A DNA stretch of 38,754 nucleotides from contig DASZHO010000032.1 in assembly GCA_035937795.1 (NCBI GenBank), forward strand, positions 1 to 38,754, given 5' to 3'. Under the pieces are notes generated by a model. The model saw only the letters and a list, made by a program, of their open reading frames with translations, made no database searches and had not been told where the DNA came from. The position numbers and the translations under genes were made by a program. Positions 7,393 to 15,018 of this stretch are shown here, piece after piece (the stretch's first letter is position 1; every line of letters begins with the position of its first letter). The stretch comes from JAMQPK01 sp035937795 (GTDB lineage Bacteria; Acidobacteriota; Vicinamibacteria; Vicinamibacterales; JAMQPK01).

Positions 7393-8220
7393 TCAACGTC
7401 CCATCGATAGTTGCTCGATCCACTCGAGCGCGGCTTCGACGGCGTCGTACATCTCGGGCCGCGCGCCGGAAAAACTGTGGTCGCGTGCTTCGATCGCATG
7501 AAGTTGACGCCGCGCACCGTCGGGCCCGAACAAGACACGGGCCGCATCTGCGGGCAGATAATCGTCATGCGTGGATTGAATCACCGAGACCGGAACGTCG
7601 CCCAGGCTCGGCAGGTACGCGTACAGCTCGAGCATCTGGGGCTCCCCCTGCGCCGCATTCGCGCTGTCAACGCGTCGCCGCACGTACTCCTCTTCTTTGG
7701 TCAGCGCTACCGCCACCACGCCGCCAAGCTCGGGCTGCAGCAATCGCTGGCCTGCGGCGGCCACCGACAAGTCGGCGCCGCGCGACACACCTACCAGAAT
7801 CGCCCGCGTCTCCGCCGGAAGCCCCAGCCACGTTTTCGCCGATTCGATCATCGTGGCGTAGTCGCGAGCCAGGTGTGCGGGTGTGATCGATTTCGCGTGG
7901 TTCGGCAGGTGTTTCAGATATTCCGGCGAGCTGAATCCAATGGCCGGGTAGCCCAGCGCCACCAGCACATCGAACGTGTCGCGATCCTTGCCGGCCCATC
8001 CGCGGTCGCCTGTGGCGTACACGAGCAGCGGGCGCCTCTCGGCCACGCCTGGGCTGAGATGCGCCACGATGGCTCGTCCACCGTTTCCGTCGATCAGCAG
8101 CCGGCGATCCGACACCGCCGCCGGCCGTCCATTTGGAGAGGTTGCAGGGAGTCGTTGAACGCACGCCGGCGCCGCGACGGCTGCGACGCACAGAGCAACG
8201 CACCGAAGCCTGCGCGTCAG
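7393..8220 (-). CDS. AcvB/VirJ-type periplasmic serine hydrolase (lipoprotein-like)
   Basis: An alpha/beta-hydrolase of the AcvB/VirJ family. Numbering from 8220, the nucleophile elbow is GVSRG (Ser146), with candidate acid Asp219/Asp220 (STHDDY) and His248 (ARDHSF), so the triad is complete. In Agrobacterium AcvB removes lysyl-phosphatidylglycerol made by the neighbouring MprF homologue; here the gene directly follows mprF, which supports the same role. The start is unusual. No ATG, GTG or TTG lies close to the signal-peptide-like stretch TRRLRCVALCVAAVAAPACV. The only fitting codon is CTG at 8220, overlapping the mprF stop as CTGA. The next standard codons, GTG 8355 and ATG 8349, lie 130 bases or more inside mprF and would bury the signal peptide. 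A weak lipobox (APAC, Cys20) suggests a lipoprotein. The last gene of its operon. Confidence 0.82.
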   Translation of the reverse strand: MTRRLRCVALCVAAVAAPACVQRLPATSPNGRPAAVSDRRLLIDGNGGRAIVAHLSPGVAERRPLLVYATGDRGWAGKDRDTFDVLVALGYPAIGFSSPEYLKHLPNHAKSITPAHLARDYATMIESAKTWLGLPAETRAILVGVSRGADLSVAAAGQRLLQPELGGVVAVALTKEEEYVRRRVDSANAAQGEPQMLELYAYLPSLGDVPVSVIQSTHDDYLPADAARVLFGPDGARRQLHAIEARDHSFSGARPEMYDAVEAALEWIEQLSMGR

Positions 8221-10799
8221 ATTTCGGCGAGCTGAGGCTGCGGCGCGGAAGAGGGCTCCGCCGCGGGTGTCGTGCGCGAGGCCGGCAGCAGAATGCTGCT
8301 CCAGCCGCCCGCGATCAACGCACTGACGTAGGCAATAGCCAGCGGCCATTCCCACACGTTCTGATAGGCCATGTAGCGTGGCACCCACTCGGGATGAAAT
8401 TTCTCCTTATAGCGTCGCAGGCCCTGGAAATTGTACCATTGCTCGCCGCGCTGGAAGATGACGCGGCCGAGCCGCTCCGGCCAGCGGGCGCCGCGGCGGT
8501 CGCCCACCGACGAGAGAGGCGCCATGCCCAGATCGAACTGCTTGTACCCCAGCGCTTTACCCTCGAGAAACAGCGACGTCAGCAGAAAATCCATCACCTG
8601 CGGGCCGTCGCTGCGGTAACGCATCAGGTCCACGGAGAGCTCGCGCAAATGAGGCCCTTCAAACAAATTCGCAAACCCGAGAATGCGTCCGCCCGGCCGC
8701 GCTTCCTCCACCAGGGCGCAGCGATAGCGGCGCAGGTACGCCTCGTCGAAAAATCCGATTGAAAATTGCCGCTCCGCCAGCTTCTTGGATCCTAGCCACT
8801 CGGCTGAAATCGAGGCGAGCTCGGGCATCAAGGCGCCCATTTCCCGCGGATCGGCAATTCTGAAGCGGACGCCGTCGCGCTCGGCGCGCCTCAGAATCTG
8901 GCGATAGAGCTTTCCGGCATGGCCCTCGAGCGTGATCCGATCGAGATGGATGTCGGCCTGCTCGCCAAGTTTGAAGAACTCGTAGCCGCGGTCGTGCAGC
9001 AGCGGAATCCAGTCGAGCGAAATCTGATAAAAGACCGGGCGGCGATCGACCGTGCGTGCGAACGCGAAGAACGCATCGAGGAAAGCGGCGCGCTCGGCGT
9101 GCGCGGGGCCGACGACCGGATCCGAAAAGATCACCAGATAAGGGCCGATGGTCCGATAGAGGCAAAAGCTCTGGTCGTCGCCGTAGAACACCGCCTTGTC
9201 GCCGGTGGCCACCAGCAGCGGGCTCGTGCGCCCGCCGATTCGCTTGTGAGCGTCGAGCGCTTGGTCTATCTCTCGATTCGCGAGGCGCGTGAACCCGAGG
9301 GGCGTACGCACGAACACGTAGACCGTGGCGGCAATCACCGTGAACACCATCGAGGCGGCCGTGCGCACAAAACGCGTGGCCTGGAAACGGTAGCCGATTC
9401 GGCTCCATCGCTCGAGCGTCGCCGGGCCCACGTGATAGGCAACGGTGCCGAAAATGATGAACAGGGCGAGCGCGCCGAAGAGCAGCACCAGGTCGGGTCC
9501 CTCCAGCCAGTCTCCTTCGCTCGGCCGATCGAACAGCGCGGCCTGCGACGAGACGACAATCGCCACGGCGCCAAGGACCATCGACTCTTCCCAGTCGAAT
9601 CCTTTCAGAATGGCCGCGAAGCCGGCCAGCGCGAGCAGAATGCGGGTGCCGCTGAACGCCGCGCGATAGCCGCGATCCAACCCGCGCGCCAGCACCACCA
9701 GCACGAGGCCGGCAAGCGCGGCGGTCGCTTGACCCGCTTCGACGAGCGGCAGCGGGATGAAGTGATGAAGCAGCACGAGCCGCGCGTGCAGCGCGGGCGA
9801 GGCGCTGCTCAGCATGATCAACACGCCGCCCCCGCCGACGAGTCCCGCCACGACGCGACGAGCGAACTCGAGCCTCCGCGGCGTGCGCGTGCTCACCCAC
9901 GACAGCAGCACCAGCGACGCCACGGCCCACGGCGCGATGTAGTAGATGAGCCGGTACACCATCAGCGCCGCTGCGGCCGCGCTTTTTGCGAGACCGAGGT
10001 GCGCGATCCAGAACACGTCGCTGCTGCCGAACCCGCCAGGCACGAAGCTCAGCAGCCCCACGGCCTGCCCGAGGAAGAACGAGGTGGCCAGACCCAGGGA
10101 AGGGAGCGCAACGCCCGTGGCGCGGACGCACGCGCTGAACGCGACGGCCGCCAGGAACCAGTCGAGCCAGCCAACTCCCGCCAGACCGGCCAGCGAGATC
10201 AGATCGATGTTGCCGCCCTGCTGGCTCATCTGCGACGCCAGGAGTCGAATCGCGACAATCACCACGAACGTGATCGCGAAGGCGCAAACAGCGGTGATGA
10301 CCAGACCGCCATGAAGCCATGACAGCAGCCAGGCGGCGGCGACCCAGCCGGCCAACCCGGCAACAAATGCCATGGACACAGAGGCCACGCCGCCGCTCAG
10401 TTCGGAAAGATGATCGACGCTCGACTGATACAGCCAGAACCGAATCGCGGGGCCCGCCAGCGGACCGAGGGTGAGGAAGTTGCTCCAGGCAAACGCCACC
10501 GCGCCGTAGCGCCACCGCTCGAACGCGCGCGATCGCGTGTGCCGGAAGGCGATCACGTCGTAGAGCCCCATGACGCCGACGTTGGCGAGCGTGGCCAGGG
10601 CCGCGGCGATCAGCCAGGCAGGTTCAAGTGCCCCGAGCGCGGTGCGGAAATCGCGTGTCGTGATCTGCCGAAGCGCGCCCCACGAGAAGGACACCACGAG
10701 TCCGCAGACCACGAACGGCCAGACGACCGTGAGCGGGCGCAGCCACCACACAAGCCTCGCCGGGAGGCGAGAGGTGAGCGTTTCGGTCGTTACTGCCAT
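8217..10799 (-). CDS. mprF: MprF-type phosphatidylglycerol aminoacyltransferase/flippase
   Basis: An 860-residue bifunctional membrane protein, close to the usual MprF length of about 840-870. The first roughly 520 residues carry many membrane segments and correspond to the flippase and channel region (the UPF0104-like part includes PGGFGSSDVFWIAHLG). The C-terminal about 320 residues are the DUF2156/GNAT-like synthase domain that moves an amino acid from aminoacyl-tRNA to phosphatidylglycerol; recognisable parts are SPLLVATGDKAVFYGDDQSF, FSDPVVGP, AEWLGSKKLAERQFSIGFFD, FDLGMAPLSSVGDR and RYKEKFHPEWVPRYMAY. ATG 10799 starts ten bases inside the end of the TonB receptor gene. The frame upstream to 11072 is a shadow of that gene. 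The amino acid transferred (Lys, Ala or Arg) cannot be read from sequence. Neighbouring hydrolases suggest controlled turnover of the lipid. Confidence 0.93.
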   Translation of the reverse strand: MAVTTETLTSRLPARLVWWLRPLTVVWPFVVCGLVVSFSWGALRQITTRDFRTALGALEPAWLIAAALATLANVGVMGLYDVIAFRHTRSRAFERWRYGAVAFAWSNFLTLGPLAGPAIRFWLYQSSVDHLSELSGGVASVSMAFVAGLAGWVAAAWLLSWLHGGLVITAVCAFAITFVVIVAIRLLASQMSQQGGNIDLISLAGLAGVGWLDWFLAAVAFSACVRATGVALPSLGLATSFFLGQAVGLLSFVPGGFGSSDVFWIAHLGLAKSAAAAALMVYRLIYYIAPWAVASLVLLSWVSTRTPRRLEFARRVVAGLVGGGGVLIMLSSASPALHARLVLLHHFIPLPLVEAGQATAALAGLVLVVLARGLDRGYRAAFSGTRILLALAGFAAILKGFDWEESMVLGAVAIVVSSQAALFDRPSEGDWLEGPDLVLLFGALALFIIFGTVAYHVGPATLERWSRIGYRFQATRFVRTAASMVFTVIAATVYVFVRTPLGFTRLANREIDQALDAHKRIGGRTSPLLVATGDKAVFYGDDQSFCLYRTIGPYLVIFSDPVVGPAHAERAAFLDAFFAFARTVDRRPVFYQISLDWIPLLHDRGYEFFKLGEQADIHLDRITLEGHAGKLYRQILRRAERDGVRFRIADPREMGALMPELASISAEWLGSKKLAERQFSIGFFDEAYLRRYRCALVEEARPGGRILGFANLFEGPHLRELSVDLMRYRSDGPQVMDFLLTSLFLEGKALGYKQFDLGMAPLSSVGDRRGARWPERLGRVIFQRGEQWYNFQGLRRYKEKFHPEWVPRYMAYQNVWEWPLAIAYVSALIAGGWSSILLPASRTTPAAEPSSAPQPQLAEI

Positions 10800-13189
10800 T
10801 TCACCATCATGTAGCCGGCGGCAATGATGCCGCGGCTGTTGGTGAAGTGCCGGAACTGCGGAGTGCCCGCCACGCTCATCACGTCGCGCGGATTGAAGTG
10901 GCGCGTCACGTTGAAGAGCTGCATCCCCAGGTTCACCCTGCGCTCGCGGATGTTGACGGTCTTGTAGGCCACCATGTCGAGCGAAAAGAATCCAGGGAAC
11001 CGCGAGCCGTTCGGCGCGCCGAGATAGTGACGGGCCAGATCGAACGTCGAGTAAGGAAACCCCGAGTGCCATTCAGCGGCCGGCGCGATGGCGAGCGCGT
11101 GCGGCAGCGGTACGGTGCCCCAGGCCAGCCATCGGCTCGGCACGTCGGCGGCCGTCACCACTCTCGCGTTCGGCTCCAGGTACGGGGCCGACATGTTCCG
11201 AAAGAGCGATCCGAAATCGTTGGTGTCGCCCACCGATCTGGATCTGACATAGCTCACGAACAGCTGCGCGTCGTTCTTCCACATCTGCCGGACGGCGATC
11301 TGCAGCTCGCGATACAGGCTCGCGCCTGTGCTTTCGAGCCAGACGGCGTCGACTCCCGGCGTCACGGTCACGGTCGGCAGCCTCGTCGCGGTGCGCCGGC
11401 GGACCGCGATTTGCGCGTCGAGCCCGGGCCGGAGGCGGCGCTCCAGTTCGAGCGTAATCGAGATGGCCTGTGGCAAACCCAGCTGGCGGAGCATCGGCGC
11501 CTGGATCGCAGACGCCTGGACCTCGCCGGTGTTCGCGTCGAATTGCGTGTCGACTCGCGTGGGAAAGCTGGCGAAGGCCAGCGCGTGCAGCGGGAGCTGG
11601 CCCACAAAACGTCCCACGCCCGCTTTGACGATCGTCGCGCCCGATCCGTCCAGCAGGTACTTGACGCCCACTCGCGGCGACCAGACGCGCCCGACGCGCG
11701 CGTCGTGCCAATCGAGGCGCGCGCCGACATCCACTTGCACGCGATCGCGCGCCGTCCACGTGTCCTGCACGACCACATCCGCGGTGGTGTCGTGGGCCGC
11801 GAGGCGCGGCGTGGCGCCCCACTCGATTAACCTCACGAGCTCGTGGTTGGTGTCTTCAATGTGAATCGGATGATTGGCAACGCCACCGCGCATCCGCCTG
11901 CGCTGCAGGTCGGAAGACACCGACAGGGTGTGCGTGCCGAAGCTCGTAGAGACCCCTCGCTCCCAACCGACGGACATCGACTCGCGCGTGGCATGCTGAT
12001 TGAGCGCGGTGAACCAGCTGTCGCGCCACCCCATCGGGGTCAGCCGCGTCGGAACGTCGCCGTTCGCGCCGAATTCGGTGCGGTGCGCAACCACCGCCAG
12101 ACGGACGGTGACGAGGTCTTTCGGCGAAACCACCACGCGGTCGATCACGCTCGAGAACACGTCGCGTGAGTCGATGGTCGGAGATGTGGACGGCGGACGC
12201 AGCGGGCTCATACCGTCAAATGCGGATCGCGCCGGGACCAGCGCGCTTTCGAGCGTCATCGTGTGCCGTCGCGAGAGTCCGATGTCGAAGCGGGAAAAGG
12301 ACGTGGAGCTGATCTCGCCGATGGCGGGACGTCCCGAGCGCGAGCTGACGCCGGGCACGGGCACATGCTCGAAGTCGTATTCCTCGGTCAGAAACAGGCG
12401 CACCGCGCCCAGGCGGCCACCCACGTACACGCGCGGGAAGAATCCGTCGATGCGGCCGAAGCCCGCGCGGTTCAGCCGCGGGTGCGGCAGGAAACTCTGG
12501 ATGCCGGCTTCCAGCTTGTCGCCGCCGGCATTGGTCTCCACCGCCGCGAGCGCTCCAAGCACACCGCCAAAATTCACCGCCATCGGGTCGCGGAGCACGG
12601 ACACCGACTTCACGGCTTCCAACGGCAGATCGATCGCCGTCGTGCCGGTGACTGGATCGGTGACGTCGACTCCGTCAATCCAGAGGCCGGCTTCGTGCGG
12701 CCTCGCGCCGTCGAGGCGAAGCAGTCCGTCGGGTCCGCGCACGACCGAGGGCAGAAGAGGAAGCGACTCGAGCACGCGCGGGCGAGCGGTTGGCAACTGC
12801 TGCGCAACGGCTGAGGGAAGGGTGGTGCCCAGCCGCTCGGTGACCGCGCCGGCTTCGATCACGCTCGGTGCGATCACGTCCGTGTGATCGGTCGCTCGCG
12901 CCACCGCCAGAACGATGCGCGAAGCGTCGCGGACGAAGACGCGCGCCGCCTCGAACCCGTCGAGCGTTGCCACGATCTCGTCGCCCGGGTCGGCCGGGGG
13001 CAGCTCGAATCGTCCATCGGACGAAGTCACGACCGACGTGCGGGTCTCCTCGCCGTGCCGCAGCTCCAGGCGGACCCCCGGCAACACAGAGCCCGTCTGG
13101 TCCAGCACGACGCCCGAAAATGACTGCGCCGATCCCGTCGAGGCGCCCGCCAGCAGGATCAGCCCGACGAGCGCGGCGAGCTGCTTCAT
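10790..13189 (-). CDS. TonB-dependent receptor with N-terminal regulatory-like domain
   Basis: An outer-membrane protein of 799 residues with a signal peptide (QLAALVGLILLAGASTGSAQ). It then has a carboxypeptidase-regulatory-like domain (FSGVVLDQTGSVLPGVRLEL to DGFEAARVF), a plug region (LPSVVRGPDGLLRLDG, LWIDGVDVTDPVTG, then VLRDPMAVNFGGVLGALAAV) and a long beta-barrel ending in YMMVKWQ. This order is typical of Acidobacteria and Bacteroidetes receptors that import complex ligands using TonB energy. ATG 13189 overlaps the stop of the hydrolase gene as ATGA, which fixes the start; the seven codons from ATG 13210 would be an alternative. It lies between a hydrolase and mprF in one coupled operon, an unusual place for such a receptor. 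Its ligand is unknown, and I see no TonB/ExbB/ExbD genes in the window. Confidence 0.88.
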   Translation of the reverse strand: MKQLAALVGLILLAGASTGSAQSFSGVVLDQTGSVLPGVRLELRHGEETRTSVVTSSDGRFELPPADPGDEIVATLDGFEAARVFVRDASRIVLAVARATDHTDVIAPSVIEAGAVTERLGTTLPSAVAQQLPTARPRVLESLPLLPSVVRGPDGLLRLDGARPHEAGLWIDGVDVTDPVTGTTAIDLPLEAVKSVSVLRDPMAVNFGGVLGALAAVETNAGGDKLEAGIQSFLPHPRLNRAGFGRIDGFFPRVYVGGRLGAVRLFLTEEYDFEHVPVPGVSSRSGRPAIGEISSTSFSRFDIGLSRRHTMTLESALVPARSAFDGMSPLRPPSTSPTIDSRDVFSSVIDRVVVSPKDLVTVRLAVVAHRTEFGANGDVPTRLTPMGWRDSWFTALNQHATRESMSVGWERGVSTSFGTHTLSVSSDLQRRRMRGGVANHPIHIEDTNHELVRLIEWGATPRLAAHDTTADVVVQDTWTARDRVQVDVGARLDWHDARVGRVWSPRVGVKYLLDGSGATIVKAGVGRFVGQLPLHALAFASFPTRVDTQFDANTGEVQASAIQAPMLRQLGLPQAISITLELERRLRPGLDAQIAVRRRTATRLPTVTVTPGVDAVWLESTGASLYRELQIAVRQMWKNDAQLFVSYVRSRSVGDTNDFGSLFRNMSAPYLEPNARVVTAADVPSRWLAWGTVPLPHALAIAPAAEWHSGFPYSTFDLARHYLGAPNGSRFPGFFSLDMVAYKTVNIRERRVNLGMQLFNVTRHFNPRDVMSVAGTPQFRHFTNSRGIIAAGYMMVKWQ

Positions 13190-13968
13190 CGTGATGTTGA
13201 GTCGATCCATTGCAGCGCATCCAGCAGGCTGCTTCTCAATTCCGGCTGCTTGTCTGAGAAGCGGTGATTCTTTGCGTCGATCGCGTACATCCGCTTGGGT
13301 TCGCGTGCGGCGATGAACAACTCGTCTGTTTCCTGAGGCGGGATGAATTCGTCCCGCTTGGATTGAATGAAGATCATCGGCAGCGGCGAGACGCGGCTCA
13401 CGTGCGGCGTAATCGTCAGATGCGGCTCGTTTGGCTCCCCTTTGGTGATCCAGATGGTCCAGTCTTTCCAGGCGTTCCAGCCAAGCTCGATCGACGCCGG
13501 CAATCCAAGCCCGATGACCCCGCGATAAAGCGTTTCCCGGTTTTCGCCGGCGGCAGCCACGACCGAAAGCCCCGCGCCTTCCGAGATGCCGACCAGAACC
13601 GGCGCATCCGAGACGGCGAAGATCCGCCGCGCCTCGCGCGACAGACTTTCGTAGTGCCCTGGAATGTCGGCCGGATCGAGGGCTCTCCCCTTGCCGGTGA
13701 AGCTCGAGAGATACGCGCGCGTGTTGAGCCCGAGTACCGCGACGTTGTGCGCCTGCAGAAATTCGGCGACGTCGACGACGAAGCCCATCCAGCCGAGGTC
13801 GCCGCTCGATAGCAGCACCACGGCCTGAGGTGGCCCCGGCGTTTTGTAGATGTGCACCGTTTGCGGCCTGTCGCCGAGCACCAGACGAACGGGTAGATCC
13901 TTCTGAGCCGCCGCTGGAACGGCGGTTGCTGCCAGGATAGCGGCGCACAACAGAACACTCCGCATCAT
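13186..13968 (-). CDS. AcvB/VirJ-type secreted serine hydrolase
   Basis: A 260-residue exported alpha/beta-hydrolase, a diverged paralogue of the one at 7393. The signal peptide is MMRSVLLCAAILAATAVPAA, with cleavage probably after AAAQ. The nucleophile elbow is GISEG (Ser129), with candidate catalytic Asp206 (SKRDEF) and His235 (KNHRFSD). The segment VVLLSSGDLGWMGFVVDVAE carries the Ser-Gly-Asp-x-Gly-Trp pattern typical of the VirJ/AcvB domain. In proteobacteria this family acts in the periplasm on lysyl-phosphatidylglycerol. It overlaps both neighbours by ATGA (padded receiver gene upstream, receptor gene downstream), so all are co-translated. Having two copies around mprF suggests either different headgroups or different cell locations. 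A general esterase role cannot be excluded. Confidence 0.87.
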   Translation of the reverse strand: MMRSVLLCAAILAATAVPAAAQKDLPVRLVLGDRPQTVHIYKTPGPPQAVVLLSSGDLGWMGFVVDVAEFLQAHNVAVLGLNTRAYLSSFTGKGRALDPADIPGHYESLSREARRIFAVSDAPVLVGISEGAGLSVVAAAGENRETLYRGVIGLGLPASIELGWNAWKDWTIWITKGEPNEPHLTITPHVSRVSPLPMIFIQSKRDEFIPPQETDELFIAAREPKRMYAIDAKNHRFSDKQPELRSSLLDALQWIDSTSR

Positions 13969-14291
13969 CGCGTGGCCATGAGGGCCGTCAGCCGTGAGGT
14001 CGCATCGGCGGCCGATTCCTGGTGGCCCACGGCCAGGAACAGCGCGCCTGGCTGTGCGCGCCGGCAGATGGCGCCGGCCTCGTCGAGCTCAAAGTCGACC
14101 CCGTCCGCGTTGCACACCACGACGTCCCAACTCTTGCGCTCGAGCGCGCCGGCCGCGTCCCCAAGGCTGGCCACGCGCTCGCAACGCGTTCGATATCCGC
14201 TCTGTTGCAGCTGGGCCAGGACGCTCACGGCAAGCTCATCGTGGCAATCGATGGCGAGCACGTGGACGAACCGGGAAGGTCCGGTTTGCAT
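13965..14291 (-). CDS. Degenerate receiver-like protein
   Basis: A 108-residue protein with the layout of a response-regulator receiver domain: a first strand and acidic site VLAIDCHDELAVSVLAQL, then ERKSWDVVVCNADGVDF, where the phosphorylation site should be, and ALFLAVGHQE for the fourth strand. Aligned with the intact regulator at 14365 (DVLILD against DVVVCN), the acceptor Asp is Asn61. The usual second Asp of the acidic pair is Cys16, and no conserved Lys is seen. It therefore should not be phosphorylated and may be a protein-binding module. It is the first gene of the mprF operon and overlaps the next gene by ATGA. A possible -10 (GACAAT, 14298-14303) lies six bases before its ATG. Confidence 0.72.
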   Translation of the reverse strand: MQTGPSRFVHVLAIDCHDELAVSVLAQLQQSGYRTRCERVASLGDAAGALERKSWDVVVCNADGVDFELDEAGAICRRAQPGALFLAVGHQESAADATSRLTALMATR

Positions 14292-14297
14292 CGGTTA

Positions 14298-14303
14298 ATT
14301 GTC
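14298..14303 (-). promoter_or_regulatory. Candidate -10 of the mprF operon
   Basis: Reading leftward, GACAAT matches the consensus -10 at four of six positions and lies six bases before the ATG at 14291. The -35 region is weak. The spacing matches that of several other genes in the window, and the call rests mainly on that pattern. Confidence 0.35.
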
Positions 14304-14362
14304 GAATTCGAAGTGACTTTAGCAGTCCTACACGCGCTTGCACATCCGTACAGGTACGCTCT

Positions 14363-14378
14363 ATCTATGTGTATAGAT
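14363..14378. other. Short AT-rich inverted repeat at the end of the response-regulator gene
   Basis: ATCTATGTGTATAGAT is a perfect 6-bp stem with a 4-base loop. It overlaps the stop codon of the response regulator (14365-14367). It has no following T-run in the leftward direction, so it is not a standard terminator, though it could slow the ribosome or mark the transcript end. Confidence 0.35.
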
Positions 14379-15018
14379 CGAGGATGCGACGCCGGAGGGC
14401 GAAGCGGATGAGGTCGCTCTGGCTGCGCAGCCCGAGCTTCTGCATGAGGTTGGAGCGATGCGACTCGGCGGTGCGGGGACTGATGGCAAGCTGCGCCGCA
14501 ATTTCAGCGCTGGTGTGACCTTGCGCGGCCAGCAGCAGGACTTCGCGCTCGCGCGTGGTCAACGTCTCGTACGGATCGCGCGAAGTGGCCTGCAAGCGCT
14601 GGTTGTAAGCTTCGAGCAACGACTCCGAAAGCGGCGGCGACAGAAAGCTGCGGCCGGCGGCCACCTGCCGCACGGCGCGAATCAGATCGTCGGCGCCCGA
14701 GTCTTTGATCACATAGCCAAGCGCGCCCAGCCCGAGCGCTTCGGTGACGTAGGCTTCGCTCGAGTGCATCGACAGTACGACGACGCGCGTGGGAAGCTGC
14801 AGTTTTCTCAACTCACGAAGAATCTGTAACCCGCCCAGGTTGGGAAGCATCAGGTCCAGAATCAGCACGTCGGGTTTGAGCGCTTCCGTCGTGTGCACCA
14901 CCTCGGCGCCATCCGCGATTTCGCCGACAATCTTCAAATCTGCTTCGCCTTCGAGCACCGCGCGCAGTCCGCGCCGAACGACGAGGTGATCGTCGGCGAG
15001 CAGCACCGAGATGCTCAC
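14365..15018 (-). CDS. NarL/FixJ-type response regulator
   Basis: A 217-residue transcription factor with a receiver domain (acidic pair in LLADDH, phosphoacceptor Asp55 in VLILDLMLP, Thr/Ser site VVVLSMHS, Lys in YVIKDSG) and a C-terminal LuxR-type helix-turn-helix (LTTREREVLLLAAQGHTSAE, then ISPRTAESHRSNLMQKLGL). It starts with GTG overlapping the stop of the histidine kinase gene (GTGA), so kinase and regulator form one two-component system. It is the last gene of the leftward aromatic catabolism operon. The signal and targets are unknown. Control of this locus is an inference from position only. Confidence 0.93.
   Translation of the reverse strand: MSISVLLADDHLVVRRGLRAVLEGEADLKIVGEIADGAEVVHTTEALKPDVLILDLMLPNLGGLQILRELRKLQLPTRVVVLSMHSSEAYVTEALGLGALGYVIKDSGADDLIRAVRQVAAGRSFLSPPLSESLLEAYNQRLQATSRDPYETLTTREREVLLLAAQGHTSAEIAAQLAISPRTAESHRSNLMQKLGLRSQSDLIRFALRRRILDLYT

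Noticed and set aside
8919..10322. 467-codon open frame opposite mprF
   Set aside because: Extremely rich in Arg, Glu and Gln with no motif; it is an antisense shadow of the mprF gene.
10800..11072. N-terminal extension of the MprF frame
   Set aside because: It lies within the TonB receptor gene and is Arg/His/Gln-rich, typical of an off-frame reading.
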